Assembly (NCBI GenBank): GCA_013368325.1
Contig: JAACJK010000165.1
Location: forward strand, 248,001-312,000
Direction: 5' to 3'
Length of the DNA: 64,000 nucleotides
From: Ephemerocybe angulata
Taxonomy: Eukaryota > Basidiomycota > Agaricomycetes > Agaricales > Psathyrellaceae
Both the position numbers and the translations under genes were made by a program. The notes under the pieces are model-generated. The model was not told the DNA's origin and searched no databases. It saw nothing but the letters and a program-made list of their open reading frames with translations. Each line of letters begins with the position of its first letter. Position 1 is the first letter of the stretch. Positions 1-10,200 of the stretch are shown piece by piece.

Positions 1-384
1 TAACACGGCAACGGCCAGCTGACGTGATAGGGTCCGAATCTGGAGCGGCGCTCACTTCTCTCCTTCCCCCATCCCCACCATCTAACTCCCTCTCTTCCTT
101 CCCTCATCCTCCCTTCGGACCACCATTTTATACGACCCAGACGTCTACCCTGAACGCTAGAACGATAGATCCCCTCTCAGCCTGCGCTTATGATCGATAC
201 CAGTCTTGGTATCCGACTCTTTCTATCAAAAAAGGTGCGCATGATTCCCAGTCGCTAAACAGGTTCCTGACCTCCGTCTCCTCAAAGCAGTATGCCAATC
301 CCTTGTCTCCCTCCGCTGTCTCCCCCACGGACACACCAGATCAGCCGATGTCCATCGCATGTTCAGGCGCTTCCCCTGGGCGCA
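1..384. other. No gene recognised at left edge
   Basis: Short overlapping frames only. A Ser/Pro-rich frame runs into the degenerate repeat pseudogene that begins near 385, but nothing upstream of that point resembles a known domain and no splice structure is visible. Confidence 0.5.
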
Positions 385-640
385 CCCCTCGAGCGCAGCC
401 CGTAGTTTCTTCTCCCTCCAACTGAACACCCCGGCGCTGTCAGCCCGAATAAATACGCCCACACCTTCTCTCCGAATGGACACCCCGACGCCCCTTTCCA
501 AATGGAGGGTACGCCTGCACTGTCAGTCCGAATGGATACCCTGACGCCCTCTTGCCGAATGGTCACCCCGACACCTCCATCTTGGCGAATGAACACCCCG
601 ACACCTTCGTTTATTTCCCAAGATCCCTCTATCACGTCGG
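385..640 (+). pseudogene. Broken copy of the nine-residue repeat gene
   Basis: Read on the plus strand, this stretch repeats the motif family R-M-D-T-P-T-P-S that is intact in the minus-strand gene at 6400-7253. The homology begins at a shared A-Q-P-V-S-S-P-S segment near 385. The frame then breaks: the first half reads in one frame to a stop near 424, resumes in another, and is lost again near 480-500 where the MEGTPALSVRMDT-like segment starts in a third register. No splice sites or start codon accompany it. It is therefore a decayed, inverted partial copy of the 6.4-7.25 kb gene, lying directly upstream of an eIF3a fragment in the same orientation. What is seen is the repeated motif and the frame breaks; the duplication history is inferred. 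Confidence 0.75.
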
Positions 641-679
641 AAGCGCCTCCTATGGCTCGACCTCTACTCGTCACGTCGA

Positions 680-1510
680 CCCCCTCCGAGTTCCGGGTCG
701 TTCGCCCACAACCTCATACCTCATGGAGACCCTATGCGCCTCCGTCCCTGAGCTCTTGAAGACCCTCTCCATCGATGAGCTCTACTCCTCGTACCTCCCC
801 CTCCTCCAGCGTGCCCTGTTCTCCCACCTTCTCTCCCAATTCTCCCAGGTCTACAGCACCATCAAAATCTCCAACCTCCTTGCCCTCGTCGCTCCGCTCA
901 GGGCGGCCGGTCTCGAAGGTGCTTACGATGACGAGCATGTTGAGGCCTACATCATGGGCTGCGCTCGCCGTGGTGTTCGCACCTCAGAAGAGCCCGTTTC
1001 GTCAACTTCTACCCTCTCCGAGCAGGTCATCCAGCCCTCTCCGTCGCTGAGCTCGTCCGCACCCGTCTCAAGAAGGTCGCAGTCTCTCTCCACATCTCGT
1101 TGCAGAAGATCGAGGGCTCGTCGAAGGTTGCGGCGCTCTCCGCAGAGGAGCAGCAGGCCAAGTTCAAGATCCGCTGTTGAGGCCGAGCGCAAGGCCCTCC
1201 AGCTCCGTGACCCGTCACGCTCTTGGTTGCTGAGCGAACTGTTGGCGAGGAAGGAGAAGGAGGAGAGCAGCAGGCGTGCTGAGCTCATCAGGAAGAAGAA
1301 GGAGGCAGGAACCAGGAGGCGTACTGTCTAGAGGAAGATCGAGGAGAAGGAGAAGAGCAGGAAGGCTGTCTTCAAGGCAAGAGAGGAAGAAAGGATCGGG
1401 CGGGAGCGGGAGGAGGAGGAGAGGGCCCGAGAACAGGAGGAGATAGAGCTGGAAGCTCGTACGTTTATTAAACTGAGGAGCGCGCGGCTCTGGAGGAGGC
1501 AGAGAAGCCA
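680..1510 (+). pseudogene. eIF3a (TIF32) fragment, frameshifted pseudogene
   Basis: The frame at 720-1000 contains a stretch (LLQRAL..LLSQFSQVYSTIKISN, then LVAPLR, DDEHVEAYIMGCARRG) that matches the C-terminal PCI/winged-helix end of translation initiation factor 3 subunit a. From about 1030 the eIF3a sequence continues only after a frame change (VAELVRTRLKKVAVSLH, then AEEQQAKF, ending at a stop near 1178). It shifts back to give AEAERKALQL and the E/K/R-rich spectrin-like part (LLARKEKEESSRRAEL), which fades by about 1510. The N-terminal half of the protein is absent and at least two frameshifts and one stop are present. No introns are visible in the remaining segment, which would fit a retrocopy, but the functional gene is not in the window for comparison. 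Bases 685-740 are also repeated, inverted, at 5190-5247. Confidence 0.85.
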
Positions 1511-2213
1511 AGTGCCTCAGGCCCAAGCGCGCTCAACGTCACTTACGACTTACCCGTCCAAGACCGCAAGCTGTTTCGCTTCCCTCTGCCGCTCCAAGAC
1601 ACGCAGTGCATCATACCCCTCGAACACCACCCACCCTGATGCACTCGACAAACAGCCTGCCACATGGGAAGAGGAGGGAGAGCGGGTTGGCTACCACCGA
1701 TGATGAGGAACTCAAGGACGGGAACGCGGTGGATGGCGCGAAGGGGTGGCGGGTAATGCGACGGTGGGAGAGTGAGAATGTGAATGCGAATGTGAAGGAG
1801 AACCAGGGGCGGCTGAGTTCTACAGATGGCTCTGTACGGCCTTAGTCGCAGACGCCGGGGGTTGAGGTTCTGAATGTCAACGTTGAAGGGGTGTTTGAGT
1901 TGGAGGATATAGGAGTTTGGGGTAGCCGTTGCTTGGGAAGGGTCGGAAGCCGGCAGGAGGAACGGTTTCGGCGTCCTCTTCCTTTCGGTTCCAACTTCCA
2001 TTCCTTCGCGTCGGGGGTTTCGTTCGCAACGCCACACTAGCCACGACCTCCATCTCTGGCGATGTTGCTGGGTCACACAATAGATGTCAATGTAGGACTT
2101 ACGCTGCCGCCGGGGTTATGTGTGGTCAGCGCATCTCCCAGACGGGCGCATAGGGAAGCACGGATGTGCTAATCAATTTGGTTTTACATACGGAAGTTAC
2201 AGTAATATTATGG
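1511..2213. other. No gene recognised
   Basis: Overlapping short frames on both strands with no recognisable domain. The part next to 1510 may be the last decayed tail of the eIF3a fragment. Confidence 0.5.
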
Positions 2214-4355
2214 TCACACGTTGAAGTTCAGAGGTCGAGATTGAAATGTAGCCATGAATCCCGGTAAGATGAAAGTCAAGTCTGACGGAGACTGCATGAA
2301 ATGAGTCGCGACGTCGACGGGAGAAATTTCTGAACTCACGTTATGGTACCTACCCCTCGCAGGAATGTGTATCGACCTTCTTGGAGGATTGCAACTGCCA
2401 GGACATGAAGGCATTCCTTTCCATGGCGGTAAGTTGCCTCCACAAGCCGCATATTAGTCTGACCTGATGAGGATAAGATTGCTTTCAACCGCTGGTGTGT
2501 GTAATGTGGGGATCGACCTGAGATAGAGGCGATATGAGTGTCTCTAGAACGAACGGTAACCGTGTCCGGAACACCCATGGTCCAGTCGAGATTTACCACA
2601 GCATCCATGGGACCAAGGTTCGTTCCTTTGAGGCTCATGAGGTTAAGGAGATGCATGAGAAGCACCCCGAGATTCCCTTTGCTTCCCGACGGAAACCACT
2701 GTCGATTCCTGCGCCGAGCTACTCGGCATGAGCATCCCTCGGCTGACACAAATTTAGAAGTAGTTCAACCCACTCACCCTGTCGCATATCAGCAGCACTA
2801 GCGCACTCATATCGATGGAGAGAATCCCAATCCTCCCTTTGACACTGTGTAGAGCAGTAGAAAACCGTTCGGCAATGAGCGCATGTCCTCCGAGACGCTG
2901 AATCTTGGCCTGCTAAAGTACTGCCGTCCCCAGTCCGGACCTCTAAATGCTGCGCTCAGGAATGTGAGCGACGATAATCAGCAGTACAATGCAGTGCCAC
3001 CTACGTTAAGGTTGTCGCACGCAAAAAGATAGTACTCCTTCTCCTTGGTGTGAGACAACGCGCTGAATGTAAGAGCAGAACGAAAGCGGCTCCATTCCTT
3101 GACTAGCATATGTGATGGGAGCTGGTTCCTATTGGCGAAATGGCGCTGGAGAGATATCACGACGGCCCGGGATACACAGGGATAAGGAAGGTAGGCCTCC
3201 AGGCGGCGGAGATGTTGAAAAATGGCCTGTTGCGCAGCTCGGGCATCTTGAACACTTGAAAGGAGTAATCCCGCAGCACAGTTACGTGTATCCCTTTCCG
3301 GGGTATGCAGGCATTCGTACAGCAGGGGAGCTAGGTCTTCCAGGGATATCTGTACGACCTTGGACAGGATTCCCTCCGCGTCTTTCTCCGCCAGTGAAAT
3401 CAAGTTTCCGGGCCCTGCTAGCATCGACCGATCGACGTAAACCGGCCCAGACAGTAGAATGAAAATCGAGGCCGTATATGCCTTGAAGATACCCTTCTTG
3501 ATGGTCCATCTCCATATATTCCTCCAGTTGGGCAACCGGGACAGGTGTCTGAGCAGACGCATGTAGAAGCCTTGTAGCTGAAAGGTGTATAACACCCCTT
3601 CCGGGCTGGTGTCCTGGCTACGGACCATGAGCAGAGCGGCGTAGGACTTGAAGAGCGGCTGGGCGATGGTCGGTTCCTGGAAATGATCGAGCACAGTATT
3701 CTTCGCCTCGCCTTCCACATCCAAGTACTTCCCCCAAAAAGACAGAATAGCCTCGGTAACTTCTTCGAGTTGTTTGGTTTCGCGAACGTTTCTACTCCAT
3801 ATCCTGAAAGCAAGGTCCACAGTCGCATCCCAGCCACCCACCGGGGAAGCCAGTGCCGGTGGAGGGCAGTACTTGGCGAGGAATCGAGCGATAGTTAAGA
3901 TGGGGGGTACTGTGATATGCTCGGTAAGCACGAAGTTTACGGAGTGTTCCAGGGAGAACGTGAGCCATGCGAGCATAAACGGCCATTCCCCCTTCATCAT
4001 GACCAAGAAAGCTTCAAAGCATGGATGACCAGGATCAAGAGCGACTCCGACTCTTTCAACGACATCCAAACACGCTAAGGCTCGAACCATAGCTGCTGAA
4101 TGACTGGACTGAGTGGGCTGGGGCGGAGGTAGGTCCCGGATGAAGGATATCACGGCTTCAAACGGGTGGAAATCTGAGGATTGGTAGGGATATTCCTGTG
4201 CCAAAGCTTTGAGGGCCGAGATTTCACCAGTGGCACTGTTCACTAGGAGCTGTTTGGTGTACTTTGAGTGACAGTTACGGATGTTGTTTGAACAAGGAAA
4301 TACGTACGCGACGGGCAACATACTCTGACTGGGTAACGGTGGTTCGAGCAGCCAT
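2214..4355 (-). CDS. MYND zinc-finger protein with long helical N-terminal region
   Basis: This is a multi-exon gene of the MYND-finger family that is expanded in Agaricomycetes; its cellular role is unknown. I chose the ATG at 4353-4355 because its 16-codon exon splices in phase through a 58-bp intron (4250-4307) into the long open exon 3001-4249. That exon encodes about 416 residues of mostly helical, domain-free sequence. A 58-bp intron (2943-3000) follows. The next exon carries the MYND finger, with C-A-H-C, then F-Y-C-S-T-Q-C and a final R-Y-E-C, so the Cys pairs are in the right order. Two weaker joins follow: an apparent 35-bp intron (2743-2777), short for these fungi, and a frame change near 2345-2360. 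The typical family C-terminus (SPSDLTFILPGFMATFQSRP) ends at 2214. The total is roughly 650 residues. The last join either uses a splice I did not find or is a real frame defect. Confidence 0.75.
2943..3000 (-). other. Intron before the MYND-finger exon
   Basis: The GT at 3000-2999 and AG at 2944-2943 give a 58-bp intron. It joins the long helical exon to the zinc-finger exon in phase 1. Without it the frame stops before the finger. Confidence 0.75.
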
Positions 4356-4450
4356 TGGCGAGAGGGAGAGGAAGTGAAGACACTAGGGAGGAAGTGAGCG
4401 TTCGAAATATTGTCTGTGTTATACCACAAAGAATGGATATCACGACAAAG

Positions 4451-4494
4451 AGAGTTATGCCTCGAGGACGTGAGAGTTATGCCTCGAGGACGTG
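4451..4494. repeat. 22-bp tandem duplication
   Basis: Two exact adjacent copies of a 22-bp unit beginning AGAGTTATGCC occupy 4451-4472 and 4473-4494. They lie just upstream of the MYND gene start. Confidence 0.9.
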
Positions 4495-4952
4495 CTGCAC
4501 CGATGTTGATGGGCCCTGACTTACTACCTTGTGACTCTGGAATGAGGGGGGTCGACTATCGAGAGAACTTGTCGGTCTCTTGGATACGTTCTGCGCGGTT
4601 AAATTGGGATACAGGGAACTCTTGGATTAGTAAACCGTAGCTACCTAGTGTATAAAGAAGCGTAATGTTCTGAAACTCCTAAGAAGTCACTACGGAGGGA
4701 GACCAACACCTGTCAAGTTGGAGCTAAGCAAATAAGCCAAATAAGTACCGGTCGGGTTGACTAAATTGAACGGAGGGACGTACTCTACACGCAAGTTACA
4801 TGGCACGTATATCACCAGCGAGGAAGGATAATGGAAAAGTAGTCGGGCGAACTTGACCGGGAAGAGATGTGGAGGAGACGTCGGCAAGATTGACAAAGGG
4901 CTGGCGAAGGGGCGCCATCAAACGAGGTGAAAAGAAGTCGGGATTCGCTGTA

Positions 4953-5247
4953 GTGAGGTTGTATCCTGAGGAATGGGAGGGAGGGAGGGTCCCAATGAGG
5001 TATGAGATTGTGCGCGAGCGAGCGGGAAAGTCGGGGTTCGAGATTGAGGGATTGCGAACGAGTAGCTTCAATGGGTTGACGGTCGTGGGTGTTGTGAAAG
5101 AACGAGGTGGAAAGAAGTCGGGATTCGAGATTGAAGGGAGCGGTTTCGATGTGGGTCGGCCGTCGTGAGGTTGTATCCTGAGGAATGGGAGGGAGCGAGG
5201 GTCCCCATGAGGTATGAGGTTGTGGGCGAACGACCCGGAACTCGGGG
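4953..5247. repeat. Two direct copies of a ~73-bp unit, also inverted at 685-740
   Basis: A unit starting GTGAGGTTGTATCCTGAGGA is present at about 4953-5025 and again at 5165-5237 with a few substitutions. A second shared block (AAGTCGGGATTCG) lies between the copies. The right copy's far end (5190-5247) matches 685-740 in inverted orientation over roughly 55 bp. Confidence 0.8.
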
Positions 5248-5738
5248 ATGAAGGAGGGCGGCGACGCGATAGAGAAGGGACCTTTGGGAAGTAACTGAGG
5301 TCTTCGGACCCGCCGCGGTGGAGCTCAGTGGGCGGTTGTGGGAGTCGGCGTAACCCGCGGTAGTAGGTGCAGAGGATCGCACGTTCGGAGCGGCTGGATA
5401 CGAGCATCGGTGGAGGAGAGAGGAGGTGTGGGGGCGGTTGAGGTGCGGTTCGAGGTGCGGTGCACCGTTCCTGATTCTTGGTCCCATCGAAGCAGGGCTT
5501 CCTTGACGAGGGCACGCAGGGTCAGTCCAAGACCGTGAATACACCTAGGTAGGACCCTCGAATGCTTACCTGTGCTCCAGAACCGTTCTCGATTCCCAGT
5601 ACCCTACTCCGTGCTCGGAATCGCCTCGATTGCGCAGTGCGATGCCATGGATGTGAGGACGAGCGCCAGAGTTCGAGAGCTGACCCCATAGAGAGCATCC
5701 CGCCCCGTCGACGCCGTGAGTCGCATCTTGGTCGAAGT

Positions 5739-5795
5739 GGGATCCCAACCGAACGCTGAGATCCCAACCGAACGCTGGGATCCCAACCGAACGCG
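5739..5795. repeat. 19-bp unit, three tandem copies
   Basis: GGGATCCCAACCGAACGCT and two near-identical copies occupy 5739-5757, 5758-5776 and 5777-5795. Confidence 0.9.
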
Positions 5796-6399
5796 TAGAA
5801 CCTTGAGTAGCGCACTCGCTAGATTGACATAAGCCCCAGGCATATTAGAATAGAGAAAGACCGCACCTTTGTGGTATTGATCCCCTGAGAATGGACTATC
5901 GTTGCATAGTACGCACATCGAGAGTCGACGATGAATTCAAGCCCGGGGGCGTTGGGAAAGAGGGGGCGTTGGGAAAGATCGTTTCTCAGTTGGAGACGCA
6001 CGTCGAGGCCGGACCGAGCGCGAGCATGCAAGCGTAGTTTTCTGAATTGGAGTTGTACGCGTACAAGGCGAGGAGTTGAGAATGAAGGAGTTGGAGGGAT
6101 GGGGGCAAGGAACACAGCAACGCCGCTTGGATTCGGACCCTGTTACGACACCCAGGTGTTGCCGATTTGGGCGTTGCCCCTATTATAATGTTGCTCAGAC
6201 AATAATATGGCATTACTATACACATGAGAGAAGAGCAGGGTGAATATACTATATACATGAGAGAAGAGTACGAAGGCGCAAGTAAAAGGATTCAAGGACG
6301 GAGCAGGAAGGGACAGCGACGGGTGCGAAACTCATAACGGAGCAATGAATGATTCATGAATGGTCTGGGCATGGATAAGGGGCAAGGGTCCAAGCAAAA

Positions 6400-7253
6400 C
6401 TAGGTCGAAGAGGCGTCCTCGATCATCACAGAAAGGACGCGGACGGCCTCACGGAGGTATTGAATAGACTCTCGGAGCGCTTCCATATCGACCTAAATGT
6501 AGTGAAGTCAGTTAGTGAGATCAGTGCGGAGCTCAGAGCTTCAATTCAAACTTACCTGAGTGCGACGAGCAGGGACGATGGTGTCCATTGAGATATACGA
6601 GAGAGATTCGTCGTCGTCGCCGCCGCTGTTGCGTTCGTGGTCCACTTCAATGGATGGGGTCGGGGTCTCCATTCGGAAAGAAGGTGTCGGGGTGTCCATT
6701 CGGCAAGAGGGCGTCGGGGTATCCATTCGGAGGGAAGGTGCCGGCGTATCCATTCGGACTGACAGTGCTCGGAGGGAAGGTGCCGGCGTATCCATCCGGA
6801 CTGACAGTGCAGGTGTACCCTCCATTTGGAAAGAGGGCGTCGGGGTGTCCATTCGAAGGGAAGGTGTCGGCGTATCCATTCGGGCTGACGGCGCTGGGGT
6901 GTTTCGGAGGGACGGAGAAGAAACTGGCTGCGCGTGCCCATGCCCAGCAATAGGCCTGACCTGCGGGGCTCGGGGGGACACAGTCGTAGAGTTGGAGGAT
7001 TCCGAAGTAATAGACGATTGCGAAACGGTCGGACTGGAAGGGACTCCAAGAGGAGCGCTCTGGAAATCGCCGTCGTGAGACCAATGTACTAGATAATCTG
7101 AATGGTGCTCACCTCGGAAAGCCCAAGGAGCATCTCGTTCATACGCATGCGCTCCCCAGGAGCAGCTTGTTGATACCCGGAAGGCCGAAGGAGCAGATTG
7201 TTGATACGCATGCGCTGCCGGCGTCCAACAGAGATACGACGATGGGAAGGCAT
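6400..7253 (-). CDS. Small Ser/Thr/Pro repeat protein, three exons
   Basis: I do not recognise a family. The ATG at 7251-7253 opens a 47-codon exon that contains two related segments (RMRINNLLL and RMRMNEMLL). A 53-bp intron (7060-7112) and a 63-bp intron (6493-6555) are both phase 0 with clean GTGAGC/CAG and GTAAGT/TTTAG signals. They give a 245-residue protein. The middle exon holds about eight copies of a nine-residue unit of the form R-M-D-T-P-T/A-P-S-x, some replaced by M-E-G-T-P-A-L-S-V, flanked by Ser/Thr-rich sequence. The last exon forms a short amphipathic helix (MEALRESIQYLREAVRVL) likely to be a small coiled coil. There is no signal peptide or membrane segment. Phase conservation over three exons argues for a real gene. 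A broken inverted copy lies at 385-640. Confidence 0.7.
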
Positions 7254-10200
7254 TCTAGAACTTTGATACGATAAGAAGAGCTTGTTGAGAGGCGTCGATA
7301 CTAGACCAGAGGCGGAGGCGGCTAGGGGCGATACTAGAGGCGAGGGCGGTCTACGCCGCCTTTTATGATCTGGAGAATAACAAAGTCAGCGAGGACAAAC
7401 GGCTGGACAAAGAAGCTGACTGGCGAACGCCCGCGCCCCGACTGGCGAATGTCCGCGCCCCAACCAAGGCTGCAGAAACAATCGTGCCTGCGGAGAAGAA
7501 AATTCACCTGCCAACTGCATAGTCCGGGAAGAGGTAACGGCCGACGAAGACCAGGACGACGACTTCCATGAGTTTGGAGGTCATCCGGACATCATGGCTG
7601 AAGGGGAAGTGAGAACCATCGTGACAACTTGAAGGAGCCTAGTGTGACATACCATATACGGTTCCCGGCAATCAAGGTAAAGTCATGAGGTCCACCACGT
7701 TTCAAGATTGGCGCCCAGAATCGTTGCTCGGCGCTCGGTGCGGGTGAGGCAGATGATAGATCGTCTTCGCCTGCCAGCTTCACGTCACTCGCTTCCCAAT
7801 TTAGTGTCGGGGTCTTCCGTTGACATTGATATCCCGCCCTTTGTCCCGCCCTCCTTCCCGTCGGTCGCGCACTGTCTCTGCATATTCCTCTGACTTCGTT
7901 CGGTCGTCCACACCGGCCCTCCCGCCGTCTAGAAGTTACCAGATTAAGATACCATTGGAATAGATTGAATTACCCTGATGTCGCCATAAGATATGGATCC
8001 ACCTTGTCGACACGATGTGAACGGGCGCAACAGAGAAAATGGCGCTCTCTATGTTGCAGGCGGAAACACAGTGGCGCCAGACAGTCTGCGCCGCCGATGA
8101 GTTCGGCAGGGAAAAAGCGGCGTCATTAGCGGAGCCATTCAAACTATCGTCTTTGTGTTCCTAGGGGTTGGCATTGCGGCTACAAGTTGAGTGTGGCGAC
8201 AATGTAGCGGGCAGGAACATAGCAGCCTCAAAGAGGCAACACGACAAATGGAATCACCGGAAACATGATATATTTTGCCGAGATGCCACTGCCGTTTATT
8301 CGCCGGAAACATTTGGTGGCATATTTACTTTATCTGGCTGGGTAATTGACCTAAAATTAGCGGCACATCGGCAAATGTTCCCGCAATGGAAGCGATGGGA
8401 CCAAAGTTGCGCAATTTCCGGAACTGGCAAACTTTCTGTCAGCATTTCGTTACAATTTGATTTTGGGATCATTGAGCTCTGCTTGGGGTGTCAATCGCGG
8501 TACTGTCAGCGGAGTTGGAAATGTTCAACCGCCGCTCCTTGAGGTGAGAACTGCACCTGCTTCAACCACTACCACTGCCATACTCCTGTATAACTTGGAT
8601 CGAACTTGGGTCAATAAGGCAGGTCTACCTCTATTGCACGCTATTGAGTCACCCGCGAACCGTCTGGTTCATCAACCTAACTCTTGATCGACGTTGCTCC
8701 TCAAATGAGGTCGCGAGCTTGAGCAGCGCTCAATTCAGATAGTTTACTCGTAGAATCAAATCGAAGGTGAGCTCACAAGAAATTACCCTGATGCCTCGTG
8801 GAGCTGTAGCATCTCGCCACTGCAGCATCGTGGTTCGACACTCCAGAGCAATTTTACGGGGCGCATTCTACCCCGCCACATCTCCTAGATGACCTTCGCC
8901 TCGATCTAGGGCCATTATCCTCTTTCCGTGGATAGAAGCCCCTTTGTCCCTTGTGATAGTGTAGGTACGGAGGCCATACATCGAGTCTATTTCTTGTCAG
9001 ATTTACCTTGCTGGATCTCAGCGACAACCGTCCGGGTATCTGACAACCGCACTTGCTTTCGTGGCATCCTACCCAACAGTACCTGGACCGTCCTTCAATC
9101 TAATGAGATTCGAGCTCGTGCTAACAGACTTTCCTCTCTAGCCTCACCTTCGCTGTTCATTTTACCTGCCTCAGTGGGTTTGTCTATCAAAACGGGACTC
9201 GTTCGCTAATCTCGCTGCCACTCTGGTCTTACATACCGGCTATCTTCCTGGACATGAAGCTGAAGGCGATCAGTCTCGTGTGTGGAGCCATTGTCCCGCG
9301 CCGTTCGCTTATTCCTCCCTAAGTCATTATTGCCTTTGGACTTGCGTGATTTGCGCTCATTCTAGCTGTTTTAATAGCCTGATGAAGACTAGCGCCAATC
9401 ATATCTCTTGCCACCAATTCCGGGCCGTCTTGCTGTCTGCGCAACCTATACGGGACCCAGTCTCTCGCAGCAGCCGTGCTCATGCTACGCAGATGAAGGT
9501 TTGGTTCAGTTCTCATCTCTCGTCTCGAGTTCATCCTGCCCTATCCCTTTGTTACCCCTCATGCTTCCCTTCCGACCCTCAATCATGCGCCAACCTTCCC
9601 GAGCGCCAAGTTCCAGGTTCGACCCTCAGATTGGCCGCAAGAACTGTAGGCCATCATCTGTAACCTTCCCAAATCCAATCGGGCACTACCCTCCTTCCTT
9701 AATTGAACACTGGATGGCACCTTTTGCAGCGCAGTACACCCACCCGATCGGTTCAACTCATCGACGCAAGGTTCTGAACTCACGAGTCTAAAAAGGCACA
9801 GTCCGAGTCAAGTCTATGTTCTCAATTGGATACTTCTCGATGTTGACGCCGAAAACGAGGCATTAATTATAGGACTCTTTACCACGAGGATACTTGGAAA
9901 AACATGTGTTGCTGTGTTGCCATTGGTTCTCTCTGGAGACGTTTCTGAGAGTTTTGACCTTCTTGGGACATTTGCTTTGCTTACACGTGTGTCGATATGT
10001 TCTAGCTGGGCTGTGCCAGCATCGCACTGGGAATTGCACAGAAAAACGTGTTCAGCGCATTGCAAAGCTGGATGCAAACCTCCCAATTTGGCAGTGGGCG
10101 CTTATTATTCTTAGCTCGCGATTTGTTGAATATCTATTTGGCAATTGTGGGCCATGATGTATGAAAATATGGTATTCAAAACTCTAATTCGGCACACCAC

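Larger units (their letters stand above)
4356..6399. other. Repeat-rich intergenic region
   Basis: No gene is supported. The region holds the 22-bp duplication at 4451-4494, the direct repeats at 4953-5025 and 5165-5237, an inverted match to 685-740, and the 19-bp triplicate at 5739-5795. A long minus-strand frame (4796-5515) has repeated S-I-S-N-P-D-F blocks but reads through these repeats and resembles no protein family. Confidence 0.6.

Noticed and set aside
4796..5515. 239-codon minus-strand frame with repeated S-I-S-N-P-D-F
   Set aside because: The pattern comes from the DNA direct repeats at 4953-5247; no start context, splice sites or homology support a protein.
8825..8850. tRNA T-arm-like GGTTCGA sequence
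   Set aside because: No matching acceptor stem or anticodon arm could be placed around it; the same was true near 9610.
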